Assembly (NCBI GenBank): GCA_937927945.1
Contig: CALEYW010000087.1
Location: 1-64,000, forward strand
Origin: an uncultured candidate division WPS-2 bacterium
GTDB taxonomy: Bacteria > Vulcanimicrobiota > Vulcanimicrobiia > Vulcanimicrobiales > Vulcanimicrobiaceae
Reading direction: 5' to 3'
DNA: 64,000 nucleotides
Shown here: piece by piece, positions 16,182 to 24,496 of the stretch
Numbering within the stretch: position 1 is the stretch's first letter
Layout of the letters: each line of letters begins with the position of its first letter
The notes under the pieces: generated by a model
Told to the model about the DNA's origin: nothing
What the model saw: the letters and a program-made list of their open reading frames with translations, nothing else
Databases searched by the model: none
Program-made: the position numbers and the translations under genes

Positions 16182-17060
16182 GTGCGTATCGCAGAGAAGA
16201 TTCGGAGCCGCCGGCCGTTCTTTTCGTTCGAGTTCTTTCCGCCCAAGGACGACGCGGCGGAGAAGAACCTCTTCGCGACGATCGAAACACTCAAGCCGCT
16301 CGACCCCGGCTTCGTCTCGATCACCTACGGCGCCGGCGGTTCGACCCGCACCCGGACCGTCGAGCTGGCCAAGCGGCTGCGCGCCGACGCCGGCCTCGAC
16401 GTCATGGCGCACCTCACGTGCACCGGTGCGAGCATCGACGAATTGCGCGACGTACTGGGTGAGCTGCGCCGCGGTGGGATCGAGAACGTCCTAGCCCTGC
16501 GCGGCGATCCGCCGCGCGGCACCAAGGGGTTCGTGGCGGCCGAGGGGGGGCTGCAGAACTCGACCGACTTGGTCACGCTGGTGAAGAAAGAGTTCTCGTT
16601 CTGCGTCGGCGGCGCCGCATATCCGGAGAAGCACCCGGAGGCCGCGAGCTTCGACGCCGACCTCGCGGCGCTCTCCGCGAAAGTCCGCGCGGGCGCGGAG
16701 TTTCTGGTGACGCAGCTGTTCTTCGACAACGCGCGCTACGTCGAGTTCGTCGAGCGCGCACGGCAATGGGGCATCACGGTTCCGATCCTGCCGGGGATCA
16801 TGCCGATCACCAACTACGAACAGATCGATCGGTTCACGCGCATGTGCGGCGCGACGATCCCCGCGAGCCTGCGCGACGAGCTCGAGGCCCGGCGCAACGA
16901 TCCGCAAGCGGTGATCGACCTCGGCGTCGCGTACGCGACGCTCCAAGTCGCCGACCTGCTCGCGCGCGGCGCACCGGGAATCCATTTCTACACCCTCAAC
17001 CGTTCGCCGGCAACGCGCGCCGTCGTCTCCGCCCTGCTCGCCGCCCGCCGCGCGTGGTGA
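16182..17060 (+). CDS. metF: 5,10-methylenetetrahydrofolate reductase
   Basis: The 292-residue protein is a full MetF TIM barrel: 'FFSFEFFPPKDDAAEKNL', 'DPGFVSITYGAGGSTRTRT', 'HLTCTGAS', 'ALRGDPP', 'FLVTQLFFDNARYVEF' and 'IMPITNYEQI'. Glu in 'FEFFPPK' is the catalytic acid. It reduces methylene-THF to methyl-THF with FAD for methionine synthesis. I chose the GTG at 16182 because a purine-rich GAGGCAGGGA precedes it and the N-terminus matches the family. ATG 16119 is the alternative. It has no functional tie to the export genes around it. Confidence 0.93.
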   Translation: MRIAEKIRSRRPFFSFEFFPPKDDAAEKNLFATIETLKPLDPGFVSITYGAGGSTRTRTVELAKRLRADAGLDVMAHLTCTGASIDELRDVLGELRRGGIENVLALRGDPPRGTKGFVAAEGGLQNSTDLVTLVKKEFSFCVGGAAYPEKHPEAASFDADLAALSAKVRAGAEFLVTQLFFDNARYVEFVERARQWGITVPILPGIMPITNYEQIDRFTRMCGATIPASLRDELEARRNDPQAVIDLGVAYATLQVADLLARGAPGIHFYTLNRSPATRAVVSALLAARRAW

Positions 17061-17099
17061 TCCCGGCGTAATCCCGCGGCAACATTCGCGCGCGATGAT

Positions 17100-17372
17100 G
17101 TGCGGGTGGATGCTTTCGATGTGCTCCTGCGCGATGCGCTGCTCGTCGTTGCGCTGCTGACGCTGCCGGTGCTGATCGTTGCGACGGTCGTCGGGGCGAC
17201 GGTCGCGATCGTGCAGGCGGCGACGCAGGTGCAGGAACAGACGCTGACGCTGTTGCCGAAGATCGTTGCGATCGGCGCGTTCGTCGTCGTGTTCGGACGG
17301 GTCGGGTTGGGACTGTGCGCGGGGCTGTTCTCCGAGATCGTCGCGCGCATCCCGCAGCTCGTGCGGGGATGA
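17100..17372 (+). CDS. fliQ: flagellar export-gate protein FliQ
   Basis: The 90-residue protein has two membrane helices and the FliQ pattern 'ATVVGATVAIVQAATQVQEQ' followed by 'TLTLLPKIVAIGAFVVVFG'. FliQ wraps around the FliP-FliR pore. The start is GTG at 17100 (17106 possible). Its stop overlaps the fliR ATG (ATGA). It follows metF by 39 bp. Confidence 0.93.
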   Translation: MRVDAFDVLLRDALLVVALLTLPVLIVATVVGATVAIVQAATQVQEQTLTLLPKIVAIGAFVVVFGRVGLGLCAGLFSEIVARIPQLVRG

Positions 17373-18088
17373 CGCAGACGGCGCTGCTCGTGTTCGCGCG
17401 AGCGGCCGGCCTGCTCGCGCGTGCGCCCGGGTTCTCGCATCCGTCGGTGCCGCCGGTCGTCCGTGCGGGCCTGGCGTTCGCCCTTGCGTGTGCGGTCGTG
17501 CCGTCGGTCGCGGCGGTGCAGCCGTTGGACCTTGCGGCGTTTACGATCGCGCTGGCCGCCGACGTCGCGGTCGGCGCGGCGATCGGCTTCGGGGCGTCCC
17601 TGCTGTACGACGGCGCGTACTATGCGGGCCGTACGATCGACGACTATCTCGGTGTGCGCGGCAGCGTTCCCGGTGCGAACGTCACCAGCGCGCAGGCGTT
17701 CGGACGCCTTTGGTCCGCCACGTTCCTGATCGCGTTCATGCTGCTCGACGGCTGGGTGCCCGTCGTGCGCGCGTTCGCAGCGTCGTTCGACCACGTGGGG
17801 CCGGCGGCGTTCCCGAGTGACGGCGCGTGGCTGCGCTTCGGGCTCGCGCTGCCTGCCGCGATCCTGCGGGCTGCGTTCGTGGTCGCCGCGCCGGCCATCG
17901 CGGTCGCCGCCGCGCTGCAGCTCGCGCTAGCCGCGGTCGCGCGGGTCGTTCCGCGGTTCGCCGGCTTCAGTTTGGCGTTTCCGGTGGTGTTCGCGGCCGC
18001 GCTCGTCGTCACGATTGCCGCGTTGCCGCTGCTGATCCCGCTCGGCGCACGGCCGTGGCTCGTGCTGCCGTGGGAACCGCTGCGGTGA
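17369..18088 (+). CDS. fliR: flagellar export-gate protein FliR
   Basis: The 239-residue membrane protein has the FliR/SctT layout: 'FARAAGLLARAPGFSHPSVP', a conserved gate region 'GFGASLLYDGAYYAGRTIDD' and late helices ('LALPAAILRAAFVVAAPAIA'). FliR completes the P5Q4R1 export pore. It overlaps fliQ by ATGA and flhB by GTGA, so the three genes form a tight operon. Confidence 0.93.
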   Translation: MTQTALLVFARAAGLLARAPGFSHPSVPPVVRAGLAFALACAVVPSVAAVQPLDLAAFTIALAADVAVGAAIGFGASLLYDGAYYAGRTIDDYLGVRGSVPGANVTSAQAFGRLWSATFLIAFMLLDGWVPVVRAFAASFDHVGPAAFPSDGAWLRFGLALPAAILRAAFVVAAPAIAVAAALQLALAAVARVVPRFAGFSLAFPVVFAAALVVTIAALPLLIPLGARPWLVLPWEPLR

Positions 18089-19101
18089 GCGATGCGGACA
18101 AACCGTTCGCCGCGACGCCGTCGCGGCGCGACCGGGCGAAGCGCGACGGCAACGTCGCGCGCTCGGCGGAAGTCTGCAGCGTCGCGGCATTCGGGGGCTC
18201 GCTGCTCGCCGCGTGCGCTGCGGTTCCACTCGCTGCGCAGGGAGCCGCCGCCGCGCTCGCCGACGCGGCGGCGCATCCGTTCACGCCGAGCGCCTCTCCC
18301 GCCGTCGGGATCGTAGCGCTCGCCGCGCTGGCTCCGGCGCTCGCCGCGGGCGTCGCGGCGGGCAGTCTCGCGTTCGCACAAGGCGGCGGACTGCACGTCA
18401 CGCCGATCTCGCTCGATCTCAAACGACTCGATCCCCTGGCCGGCCTCAAGCGCATGCTGGGCGGCGAAGCGGTGATCGCGCTCGTTCGCGCGACGGCGGC
18501 ATTCGTTGCTTCCACCGCGGCGATCGTGCCGCTGGGAGCCGAGATCATCGCGGCGGGAAGCCGGCTGGGTACCCCGGGCGCGACCGCCGCGCTGGTGGCC
18601 TCGGCGGCACTGCGCGCGTGCGCGACGGCGTTGGCGGTAGGCTCGTTGTTCGCCGTTGCGGACTACGCGCTGGCTCGGCGGCGCTGGCTGCGCGGTTTGC
18701 GGATGTCGTTCGAGGAGCTCAAACGCGACGCGAAAGAAAACGACGGCGATCCGCAGGCGCGCGCGCGGCGCGCGGGTGCGCATCGGGAGATCGTTCGCGG
18801 CGCAATCGGGCGCGTTCGCGAGGCGTCTTTCGTCGTCGTGAACCCGACGCATGTGGCGGTTGCGTTGCGGTACGCTCCGCCTGAGGTCCCCGTCCCGGAG
18901 ATTCTCGTGCGCGCGCTCGACGCGGCCGCCTTGCAGGTGCGCGCGATCGCACGCGAACACGCGATCCCGATCGTGGAGGACGTCTCGCTGGCGCGCCTGC
19001 TCTTTGCGACCGGGCGCAGCGGCAGCGCGATCCCGCCGGATGCCTACGTCGCCGTCGCGCAGATCGTCGCCGCGCTCGCGCGCGAAGGCCTGCTCGCGTG
19101 A
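18085..19101 (+). CDS. flhB: flagellar export switch protein FlhB
   Basis: The 338-residue protein has a short basic N-terminus ('TPSRRDRAKRDGNVARSAEV'), four membrane helices and a cytoplasmic domain. The self-cleaving 'NPTH' motif is intact (residues 253-256). FlhB/SctU closes the pore and, after cleavage at Asn-Pro, controls the switch in substrate class. Intact NPTH argues that the apparatus still exports ordered substrates. It overlaps fliR by GTGA. Behind it lie a hairpin and a convergent cupredoxin gene. Confidence 0.95.
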   Translation: MSDADKPFAATPSRRDRAKRDGNVARSAEVCSVAAFGGSLLAACAAVPLAAQGAAAALADAAAHPFTPSASPAVGIVALAALAPALAAGVAAGSLAFAQGGGLHVTPISLDLKRLDPLAGLKRMLGGEAVIALVRATAAFVASTAAIVPLGAEIIAAGSRLGTPGATAALVASAALRACATALAVGSLFAVADYALARRRWLRGLRMSFEELKRDAKENDGDPQARARRAGAHREIVRGAIGRVREASFVVVNPTHVAVALRYAPPEVPVPEILVRALDAAALQVRAIAREHAIPIVEDVSLARLLFATGRSGSAIPPDAYVAVAQIVAALAREGLLA

Positions 19102-19124
19102 AGGACGGCCTCGTGCAGCAATGG

Positions 19125-19178
19125 CGTTCCGGGGATCGCGCCGTGCGCGAACCGCGCAGTGGAGCGAACCCCGGAACG
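19125..19178. terminator. long-loop inverted repeat between flhB and the cupredoxin gene
   Basis: A 10-bp perfect inverted repeat (CGTTCCGGGG at 19125-19134, CCCCGGAACG at 19169-19178) encloses a 34-nt loop that is itself GC-rich. It lies between two convergent genes, where a bidirectional terminator is expected. There is no T tract, so the call is tentative. Confidence 0.4.
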
Positions 19179-19184
19179 ATGGGC

Positions 19185-19571
19185 CTACATCGCCGACTTC
19201 TTGGCGACGCCGACCGCGACCGTGCCCTTCATGCTCTTGTGAATCTTGCAGTGATACGGAAACGAGCCCGCGGTCTTGAAGGTGTACGAATACGATTTCC
19301 CGGGAGCGATGACTCCCGAGTCCCACACCCCGGTGTCGGACGTCGCCGTATGGTTGGCGGAGTCATGATTCGTCCACGTCACCGTTGTGCCGGCTGCGAC
19401 CGAGACCGCCTTAGGAACGAATGCGAAGCCTTTGATGCTGACGGCGACCGCCGCCATCGTCTTCTTCGCGTGCATCGCGTGCCCGGGCTTCATCGAGGAG
19501 TCGGCCGCTAATGCGGCGCCGTTCGACCCGAGCACGAGAGCGGCTGCGAGCGAGAGAGCAAAAATACGCAA
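19185..19571 (-). CDS. secreted plastocyanin/amicyanin-like cupredoxin
   Basis: The 128-residue protein has a signal peptide ('FALSLAAALVLGSNGAALA') and one cupredoxin domain. The type 1 copper ligands are visible: His in 'DSANHTATS', then Cys, His and Met in 'YHCKIHKSMKG'. It should be a periplasmic or extracellular one-electron carrier. The next gene, divergent across 137 bp, is a multicopper oxidase, so they may be co-regulated redox partners. The pair separates flhB from flhA. Confidence 0.92.
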   Translation of the reverse strand: MRIFALSLAAALVLGSNGAALAADSSMKPGHAMHAKKTMAAVAVSIKGFAFVPKAVSVAAGTTVTWTNHDSANHTATSDTGVWDSGVIAPGKSYSYTFKTAGSFPYHCKIHKSMKGTVAVGVAKKSAM

Positions 19572-19708
19572 GCTGATATACCTCCATCAGGAAAAGATGG
19601 CCGGCCCTCACACCCTTGCCCGAATCGAGGAGCAGCAAACGAGGGGCCTGCCGCTTACAATGGTGAAACAAGCGTCCTGTCGTTTCCTAGGGGTGGAGGG
19701 TGTATCGG

Positions 19709-21796
19709 ATGAAATTTTCTCGTCGCATCGGGCTTTTTTCGGCGTTTGGCGTCCTCGCGACGGCGATCGCAGTTTCGGCCGGCGGGCCGGCATCGTCGGA
19801 TCAGCACGCGCCGGCCGTGGTCGCGCAGACCTCGCCTGAGGCCGGCTCGTGCGTTCCGCGGCGCGTCCCCGGGCCGCTGCCGACGCCGCGTACCGTGGAC
19901 ACGTGGACATATCCCGCCAAGGGCGGCCAACCGCACTTTTTCACGCTGAACGTCGGCCAGTCCAACAGCTTGTTCTACTGCTACACGGTCGCGGGCGACA
20001 CGCGGCCGTACGTCGAGGCGCCGTCGATTCGCGTTCGCGCCGGTGACACGTTCACGATGCAGCTCGTCGACCAGATCCCACCCTCGCTGGCCGGGAACGC
20101 GCCCGCGCCGCAAGCGACCACGCCCGACAAGTGCGCGCTGCTCCCCTATGAGTCGCCGATGCCCTCCGCAAACGCGACGCCCGGCTACTTCGGCCGCCCG
20201 CGCGTCGCCGCGACGCCGTCGCACGAGATGATGCCGAACGACACGAACTTCCACACCCACGGGTGGCACGTCGATCCGGACGTCGACAACGTGTTCAAGT
20301 CGGTCGCGATGTCGGCGAACGGCACGTGCACGTTCGCATTTGTGATCCCGACGAGCCAGCCGCCGGGCACGTACTGGTATCACGCGCACCTGCACGGCAT
20401 CTCCGCCAGTCAGGTCGGCGGCGGGCTCGCCGGCGCACTGATCGTCCTCCCGTCCGGCCGGCCGGATCCGCTCCCCGACACGACGCTCGTCATCAAGAAC
20501 TTCTTGTCGTCGCCCAACGGCGACGAGCACGCGCTGATGATGCGGAAGTACGCACGCATCCGCCACCTGCCGCAGCCGAAGCGCTCGCCGTCGATGCGCA
20601 AGGCGCTGGCCGCCGCGACGTTCAGCCCCTTCAACCCGCCGCCGGACGTCTCGGGGATCGGGCTCAACGACCCGAACTACTGCAACACCTTCAGCGACGG
20701 CTTTGCGACGCTGCAGGTGAACGGTCAGGCGATCCCCGGCGTGATCCCCGGCGCCTCGCCGAGCCCGCTGCCGGTGCCGTATTACAACCAGGCGCCGGGC
20801 ACGAACCGCCGTTATCGGATCATCAACGCCTCGTCGGACTCCTACGTCAACGTCCGCATTCGCGCCGGCGGGACCTACGCGAAGCTGCGCGTCCTTGCGC
20901 GCGACGGTGTTCCGGTCAATTGGGGTATGATTCCCGGATCGACCGCGCCGTTCGTCGTTCGCGACAATGTGATGCTCGGACCGTCGAACCGGGTCGACCT
21001 GCTGGTCGCAACCGGCGCGCGCGGTACGCAGCAGACGATCATCAGCGAGGCGGCCTTCGGAGCGGCGCCGACGCCGGTGCCCGCGCGGAACGCGTTCCCG
21101 TTCTGCTTGGGATACAGCGGCTCCCCGATGTACGAGCGCCAGATCCTCACCGTCAAATCGGCCCCGGTCGCGACGGCGCAGGCGGTACAGAGCGTCGGTG
21201 CGACCGCAGCGCGCGAGCTGACGACGACCGCGGCGGACCGCTTCGTGCGCAACGTCCCGTCGGTGCAGAACCGTGCGATCACGTTTACCGAGTACAACGA
21301 CGAGGTCGGTTACCCGCAGGGCAATTTCTACGTGACCGAAACCGGCTCGTCGCCGATACCGCTGCCGAGCGCATTCTCCGAGCGCCCGTTCTGGCTGTTG
21401 CCGCCGCGGCCGCCCGTTCCGTCACCGCCGATCAGCTTCCACTACCTCCCCGAGATCACGGTCCGCAAGAGCGTCACCCCGAGCGAAGTCTGGACGCTCG
21501 TCAACGCGACGCCTGAAGCGCACACGTTCCACATCCACCAGCTCACGTTCGTCGCGGTGGTCAGCCCGTGGGAGCCGACCGCCGGCCACGAATCGGTCTT
21601 CCTCGACAGCATCGCGCTGCCGGCGGCGGCGGAGGTCGCCGCGAGCCAATGCGGCGGCCGCAGCCCGTGCCTGCAGCCGAGCATCACCCGGATCAAGATC
21701 AACTTCGGCCCGATCCACCGCGGCACGTTCGTGTACCACTGCCACATGCTGTTCCACGAGGACGCGGGGATGATGGGGGTCATCCAGGTCATCTGA
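19709..21796 (+). CDS. secreted multicopper oxidase
   Basis: The 695-residue protein has a signal peptide and all four copper-binding clusters: 'HTHGWH' (about 182-187), 'WYHAHLHG' (about 223-230), 'HTFHIHQ' (about 605-611) and 'VYHCHMLFHEDAGMM' near the C-terminus, with type 1 Cys, His and Met ligands. It oxidises a substrate with four-electron reduction of oxygen to water. Substrate (metal ion, phenolic or other) cannot be read from sequence. The ATG at 19709 is chosen because GGAGGG ends 8 nt before it. The family range is about 500-600; about 100 residues of insertions lie between the copper clusters. Confidence 0.93.
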   Translation: MKFSRRIGLFSAFGVLATAIAVSAGGPASSDQHAPAVVAQTSPEAGSCVPRRVPGPLPTPRTVDTWTYPAKGGQPHFFTLNVGQSNSLFYCYTVAGDTRPYVEAPSIRVRAGDTFTMQLVDQIPPSLAGNAPAPQATTPDKCALLPYESPMPSANATPGYFGRPRVAATPSHEMMPNDTNFHTHGWHVDPDVDNVFKSVAMSANGTCTFAFVIPTSQPPGTYWYHAHLHGISASQVGGGLAGALIVLPSGRPDPLPDTTLVIKNFLSSPNGDEHALMMRKYARIRHLPQPKRSPSMRKALAAATFSPFNPPPDVSGIGLNDPNYCNTFSDGFATLQVNGQAIPGVIPGASPSPLPVPYYNQAPGTNRRYRIINASSDSYVNVRIRAGGTYAKLRVLARDGVPVNWGMIPGSTAPFVVRDNVMLGPSNRVDLLVATGARGTQQTIISEAAFGAAPTPVPARNAFPFCLGYSGSPMYERQILTVKSAPVATAQAVQSVGATAARELTTTAADRFVRNVPSVQNRAITFTEYNDEVGYPQGNFYVTETGSSPIPLPSAFSERPFWLLPPRPPVPSPPISFHYLPEITVRKSVTPSEVWTLVNATPEAHTFHIHQLTFVAVVSPWEPTAGHESVFLDSIALPAAAEVAASQCGGRSPCLQPSITRIKINFGPIHRGTFVYHCHMLFHEDAGMMGVIQVI

Positions 21797-21802
21797 CGGC
21801 CC

Positions 21803-21838
21803 GCTCGGGCCCCGGCGCGCGGTAGCCGGGGCCCGAGC
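21803..21838 (+). terminator. strong hairpin after the multicopper oxidase
   Basis: A perfect 14-bp inverted repeat (21803-21816 with 21825-21838, 8-nt loop) starts 6 bp after the stop codon. Position fits a terminator. There is no T tract, so an RNA 3'-stabilising hairpin is an alternative. Confidence 0.6.
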
Positions 21839-21925
21839 CGCCGCCGGCAACCGCGCGACAACACCGCGGCAACGCGCCTCGACGACGATGCGGTCGATGA
21901 CCGCCGCTAGCGCGACCATGCTCGC

Positions 21926-23971
21926 GTGAAGTCCCGTCTCACCACCGCGTTCGCCGTCGCGGTGCTCGGCGTCGTCGCGATCCTGATCGTGCCGTTGCCG
22001 CCGCCGCTGCTCGACGCGCTGCTTGCGCTCAACGTGTTCGGTTCAGCGCTCGTCCTGCTGATCTCGCTGCGGGTCGAAGAGCCTTTGGAATTTTCGGCGT
22101 TCGCGCCGTCGCTGCTGCTGGCGACGCTGTTTCGCCTGGCGCTGGACGTGAGCGCGACCCGGCTGATTCTCACCGAGGGCCACGATCCCGGCGGCGTCGG
22201 CTCGTTGATCCCGGCGTTCGGCCAGTTCGTGGTGCGCGGCAACGTGGTCGTCGGGCTGATCGTGTTCGCGATCCTCATCACGATCCAGTTCGTCGTGATC
22301 GCCAGCGGCGCGCAGCGGGTCGCCGAAGTGTGCGCGCGCTTCACGTTGGACGCGATGCCGGGCAAGCAGATGGCGATCGACGCCGATCTACACGCGGGAA
22401 TGCTCGACGCCGATGCCGCGCGCCGCAAACGCGCTCGCGTGCAGCGCGAGGCCGATTTCTACGCGGCGATGGACGGCGCCGGAAAGTTCGTGAAGGGCGA
22501 CGCGGTCGCCGCGCTGGTCATCGTCGTGCTGAACCTGATCGGCGGGGTGGTCGTCGGAACGGCCTATCACGGGATGGCTCCGCTCGAAGCGATCGAGACG
22601 TTCGCCATTCTCTCCATCGGCAACGCGCTCTTGACCACGTTGCCCGCGTTCCTGATCTCGACGGCGATGGGGCTGATGGTCACTCGGGTCGCGGGCGACG
22701 GCGCGCTCGGCGTCGACTTGGCCGCGCAGCTGCTGGCGCGGCCGGACGTGCTGCGCGTCGCCGCGGTGCTGGTGTTCGCGCTGGCGTTCGTCCCGGCGTT
22801 CCCTGCGCCGCTCTTCGCGTCGCTCGGGATCGTCGCGTTCGGCGGCGCGATGCTGGCGCAGCGCCGACGCGACGGGGCCGATGCCGCGTTGCGTGCGGCC
22901 CGGGAAGGCCGCCGTCGCGAAGCCGTGCGCCGGCCGGAGACGGCCTTTGCGCTGGTCGGCGTCGACGCGCTGGCGATCGAGGTCGGCGCCGATCTCTATC
23001 CGCTCCTCGCCCAGCCGAACTGCGAGGCGCTGCTCGACCGGGTCGGCGACGTGCGGCGCGCGCTCGCCGTCGAGATCGGAATCGTGATCCCCGGCGTGCG
23101 CCTGCGCGACGATCCGTTGCGCGACGCCGGTACGTATGCGATTCGCGTACGGGACCGCGTCGCCGGCACAGGCGCGCTGCGGCTCGACCGGTTGCTGGCG
23201 GTCGGCGCGCCCGGCGTGCTCTCCGCAATCGGCGGCGAGCCGACGACGGAACCGGTGTACGGTCTGCCCGCGCGACGGATCGCGCTCGATGAGCGCGAGC
23301 GCGCGCTGCAGGCCGGCGCGCTGGCCTTCGATCCGATCTCCATCATCGGATCGCATTTGGCCGAAGTGGTGCGCACGCACGCCGCCGAGCTGTTCGGGCG
23401 CCAAGAGTTCCAAACGCTCGTCGAACACGTGCGCGCCTCGCATCCGGCGGCGGTGAAAGAAATCGGCAGCGAGATGCTGCCGCTCACCGCGGCGCATCGC
23501 GCCTTCGTGCACCTGCTGCGCGAGCGGGCTTGGCCGCGCGATCCGGTCGCCATCTTCGAGGCGCTCGGCGATGCATCCGCGACGACGCGCGACGCGCGCG
23601 AACTCGCGGAAGCCGTGCGCCGGATCGTCATCCCGGCACAGCTGCGACGCGATGGGACGCGGCGGCTGCGGCCGCTGATCCTCGCGCCGGCGTTCGAAGC
23701 GGAACTCGCGCGCATGTGGTCGGCGGACGGCGGGCTCGCGCCCGACCCGCAGACGGCGATCTCCGTCCGCGAAACCGTCGCGCGTCATCTGGCCGACGAT
23801 GCGCTCGCACCGCATGCGATCGTGGTGACCGCGCCGCTCCGCCCGCTCTTGGCGGAATTCCTCGAGCGCACTGCCCCGGGCGTCGCCGTGTACGCCTATG
23901 CGGAACTGCCGCCCGAGGTCGAATTGGAACCCGTCGCCGTGCTCGAGGCTCCGCGCAGCATCGCGGCCTGA
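21926..23971 (+). CDS. flhA: flagellar export-gate protein FlhA
   Basis: The 681-residue protein has an N-terminal membrane half with the FlhA/SctV signatures 'LVLLISLRVEEPLEFSAFAP', 'LLLATLFRLALDVSATRLIL' and 'FTLDAMPGKQMAIDADL'. A four-subdomain cytoplasmic half follows ('PISIIGSHLAEVV'). FlhA forms the nonameric ring that receives chaperone-substrate complexes and drives export. Start is GTG at 21926. It is cut off from the other gate genes by two copper-protein genes. A hairpin precedes it, so it needs its own promoter. Confidence 0.96.
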   Translation: MKSRLTTAFAVAVLGVVAILIVPLPPPLLDALLALNVFGSALVLLISLRVEEPLEFSAFAPSLLLATLFRLALDVSATRLILTEGHDPGGVGSLIPAFGQFVVRGNVVVGLIVFAILITIQFVVIASGAQRVAEVCARFTLDAMPGKQMAIDADLHAGMLDADAARRKRARVQREADFYAAMDGAGKFVKGDAVAALVIVVLNLIGGVVVGTAYHGMAPLEAIETFAILSIGNALLTTLPAFLISTAMGLMVTRVAGDGALGVDLAAQLLARPDVLRVAAVLVFALAFVPAFPAPLFASLGIVAFGGAMLAQRRRDGADAALRAAREGRRREAVRRPETAFALVGVDALAIEVGADLYPLLAQPNCEALLDRVGDVRRALAVEIGIVIPGVRLRDDPLRDAGTYAIRVRDRVAGTGALRLDRLLAVGAPGVLSAIGGEPTTEPVYGLPARRIALDERERALQAGALAFDPISIIGSHLAEVVRTHAAELFGRQEFQTLVEHVRASHPAAVKEIGSEMLPLTAAHRAFVHLLRERAWPRDPVAIFEALGDASATTRDARELAEAVRRIVIPAQLRRDGTRRLRPLILAPAFEAELARMWSADGGLAPDPQTAISVRETVARHLADDALAPHAIVVTAPLRPLLAEFLERTAPGVAVYAYAELPPEVELEPVAVLEAPRSIAA

Positions 23972-23999
23972 AGGGTACATCGGCATCGGCTCGCCAGCG

Positions 24000-24461
24000 G
24001 TGCGAACCTCCACGCTGTCGAAAAGCCCTGCGATGATGCTCCTTTTGAGCGGCGCCGTGTTCGTGGCCGCGGCTATTTCACCGTTGTTTGCCGCGGTTGC
24101 CATGCCGCGCGTTCCGCATGCGACGATCGCGATCGCGGGCAATGTCGATCTCTCACGTGGCGAACGACGCGGCCGCTTGCAGGATCGGACCATCCTGCTC
24201 GCCCGCATCGTCTCCGCGTATCACGAAGCCGAAGGCTCGACGTTGCAGATCGACAAAGGCGCCGGGGCCGGCGTCCGCGTGGGCATGACCGGCCGGATCC
24301 TCATGGGCGCCCACGGCGCCGATCCGCTCCCGGGCGGCAACTTCACCATCTCGGCCGTGGTCGGGTCTTCGAAGTCGCTCGCGCGGACGGAAGCGCAGAA
24401 CATCGGAAAAAACACGCGCGTCGCGATCAACCTGGCTCCCCTTTCACGCCGCGCTCGCTGA
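24000..24461 (+). CDS. secreted hypothetical protein downstream of flhA
   Basis: The 153-residue protein has a signal-like N-terminus ('MMLLLSGAVFVAAAISPLFA') and a beta-rich C-terminal part with 'KGAGAGVRVGMTGRIL' and 'GGNFTISAVVGSSKSLARTE'. The 'GxxxGVxxGMxGxI' turn occurs in small beta-barrel domains such as the FlgT C-terminus; this is a loose resemblance only. I chose GTG 24000 because it gives the signal a basic n-region; ATG 24033 is the alternative. It lies 28 bp after flhA and could be a periplasmic accessory of the apparatus. Confidence 0.6.
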   Translation: MRTSTLSKSPAMMLLLSGAVFVAAAISPLFAAVAMPRVPHATIAIAGNVDLSRGERRGRLQDRTILLARIVSAYHEAEGSTLQIDKGAGAGVRVGMTGRILMGAHGADPLPGGNFTISAVVGSSKSLARTEAQNIGKNTRVAINLAPLSRRAR

Positions 24462-24496
24462 GGACGAGCTGAAACCCGTCGCCGCCTCCGACGAGA

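Noticed and set aside
19098..19511. Forward frame starting at the flhB stop and running over the cupredoxin gene
   Set aside because: It lies antisense to a cupredoxin with signal peptide and full copper ligands and has no recognisable family.
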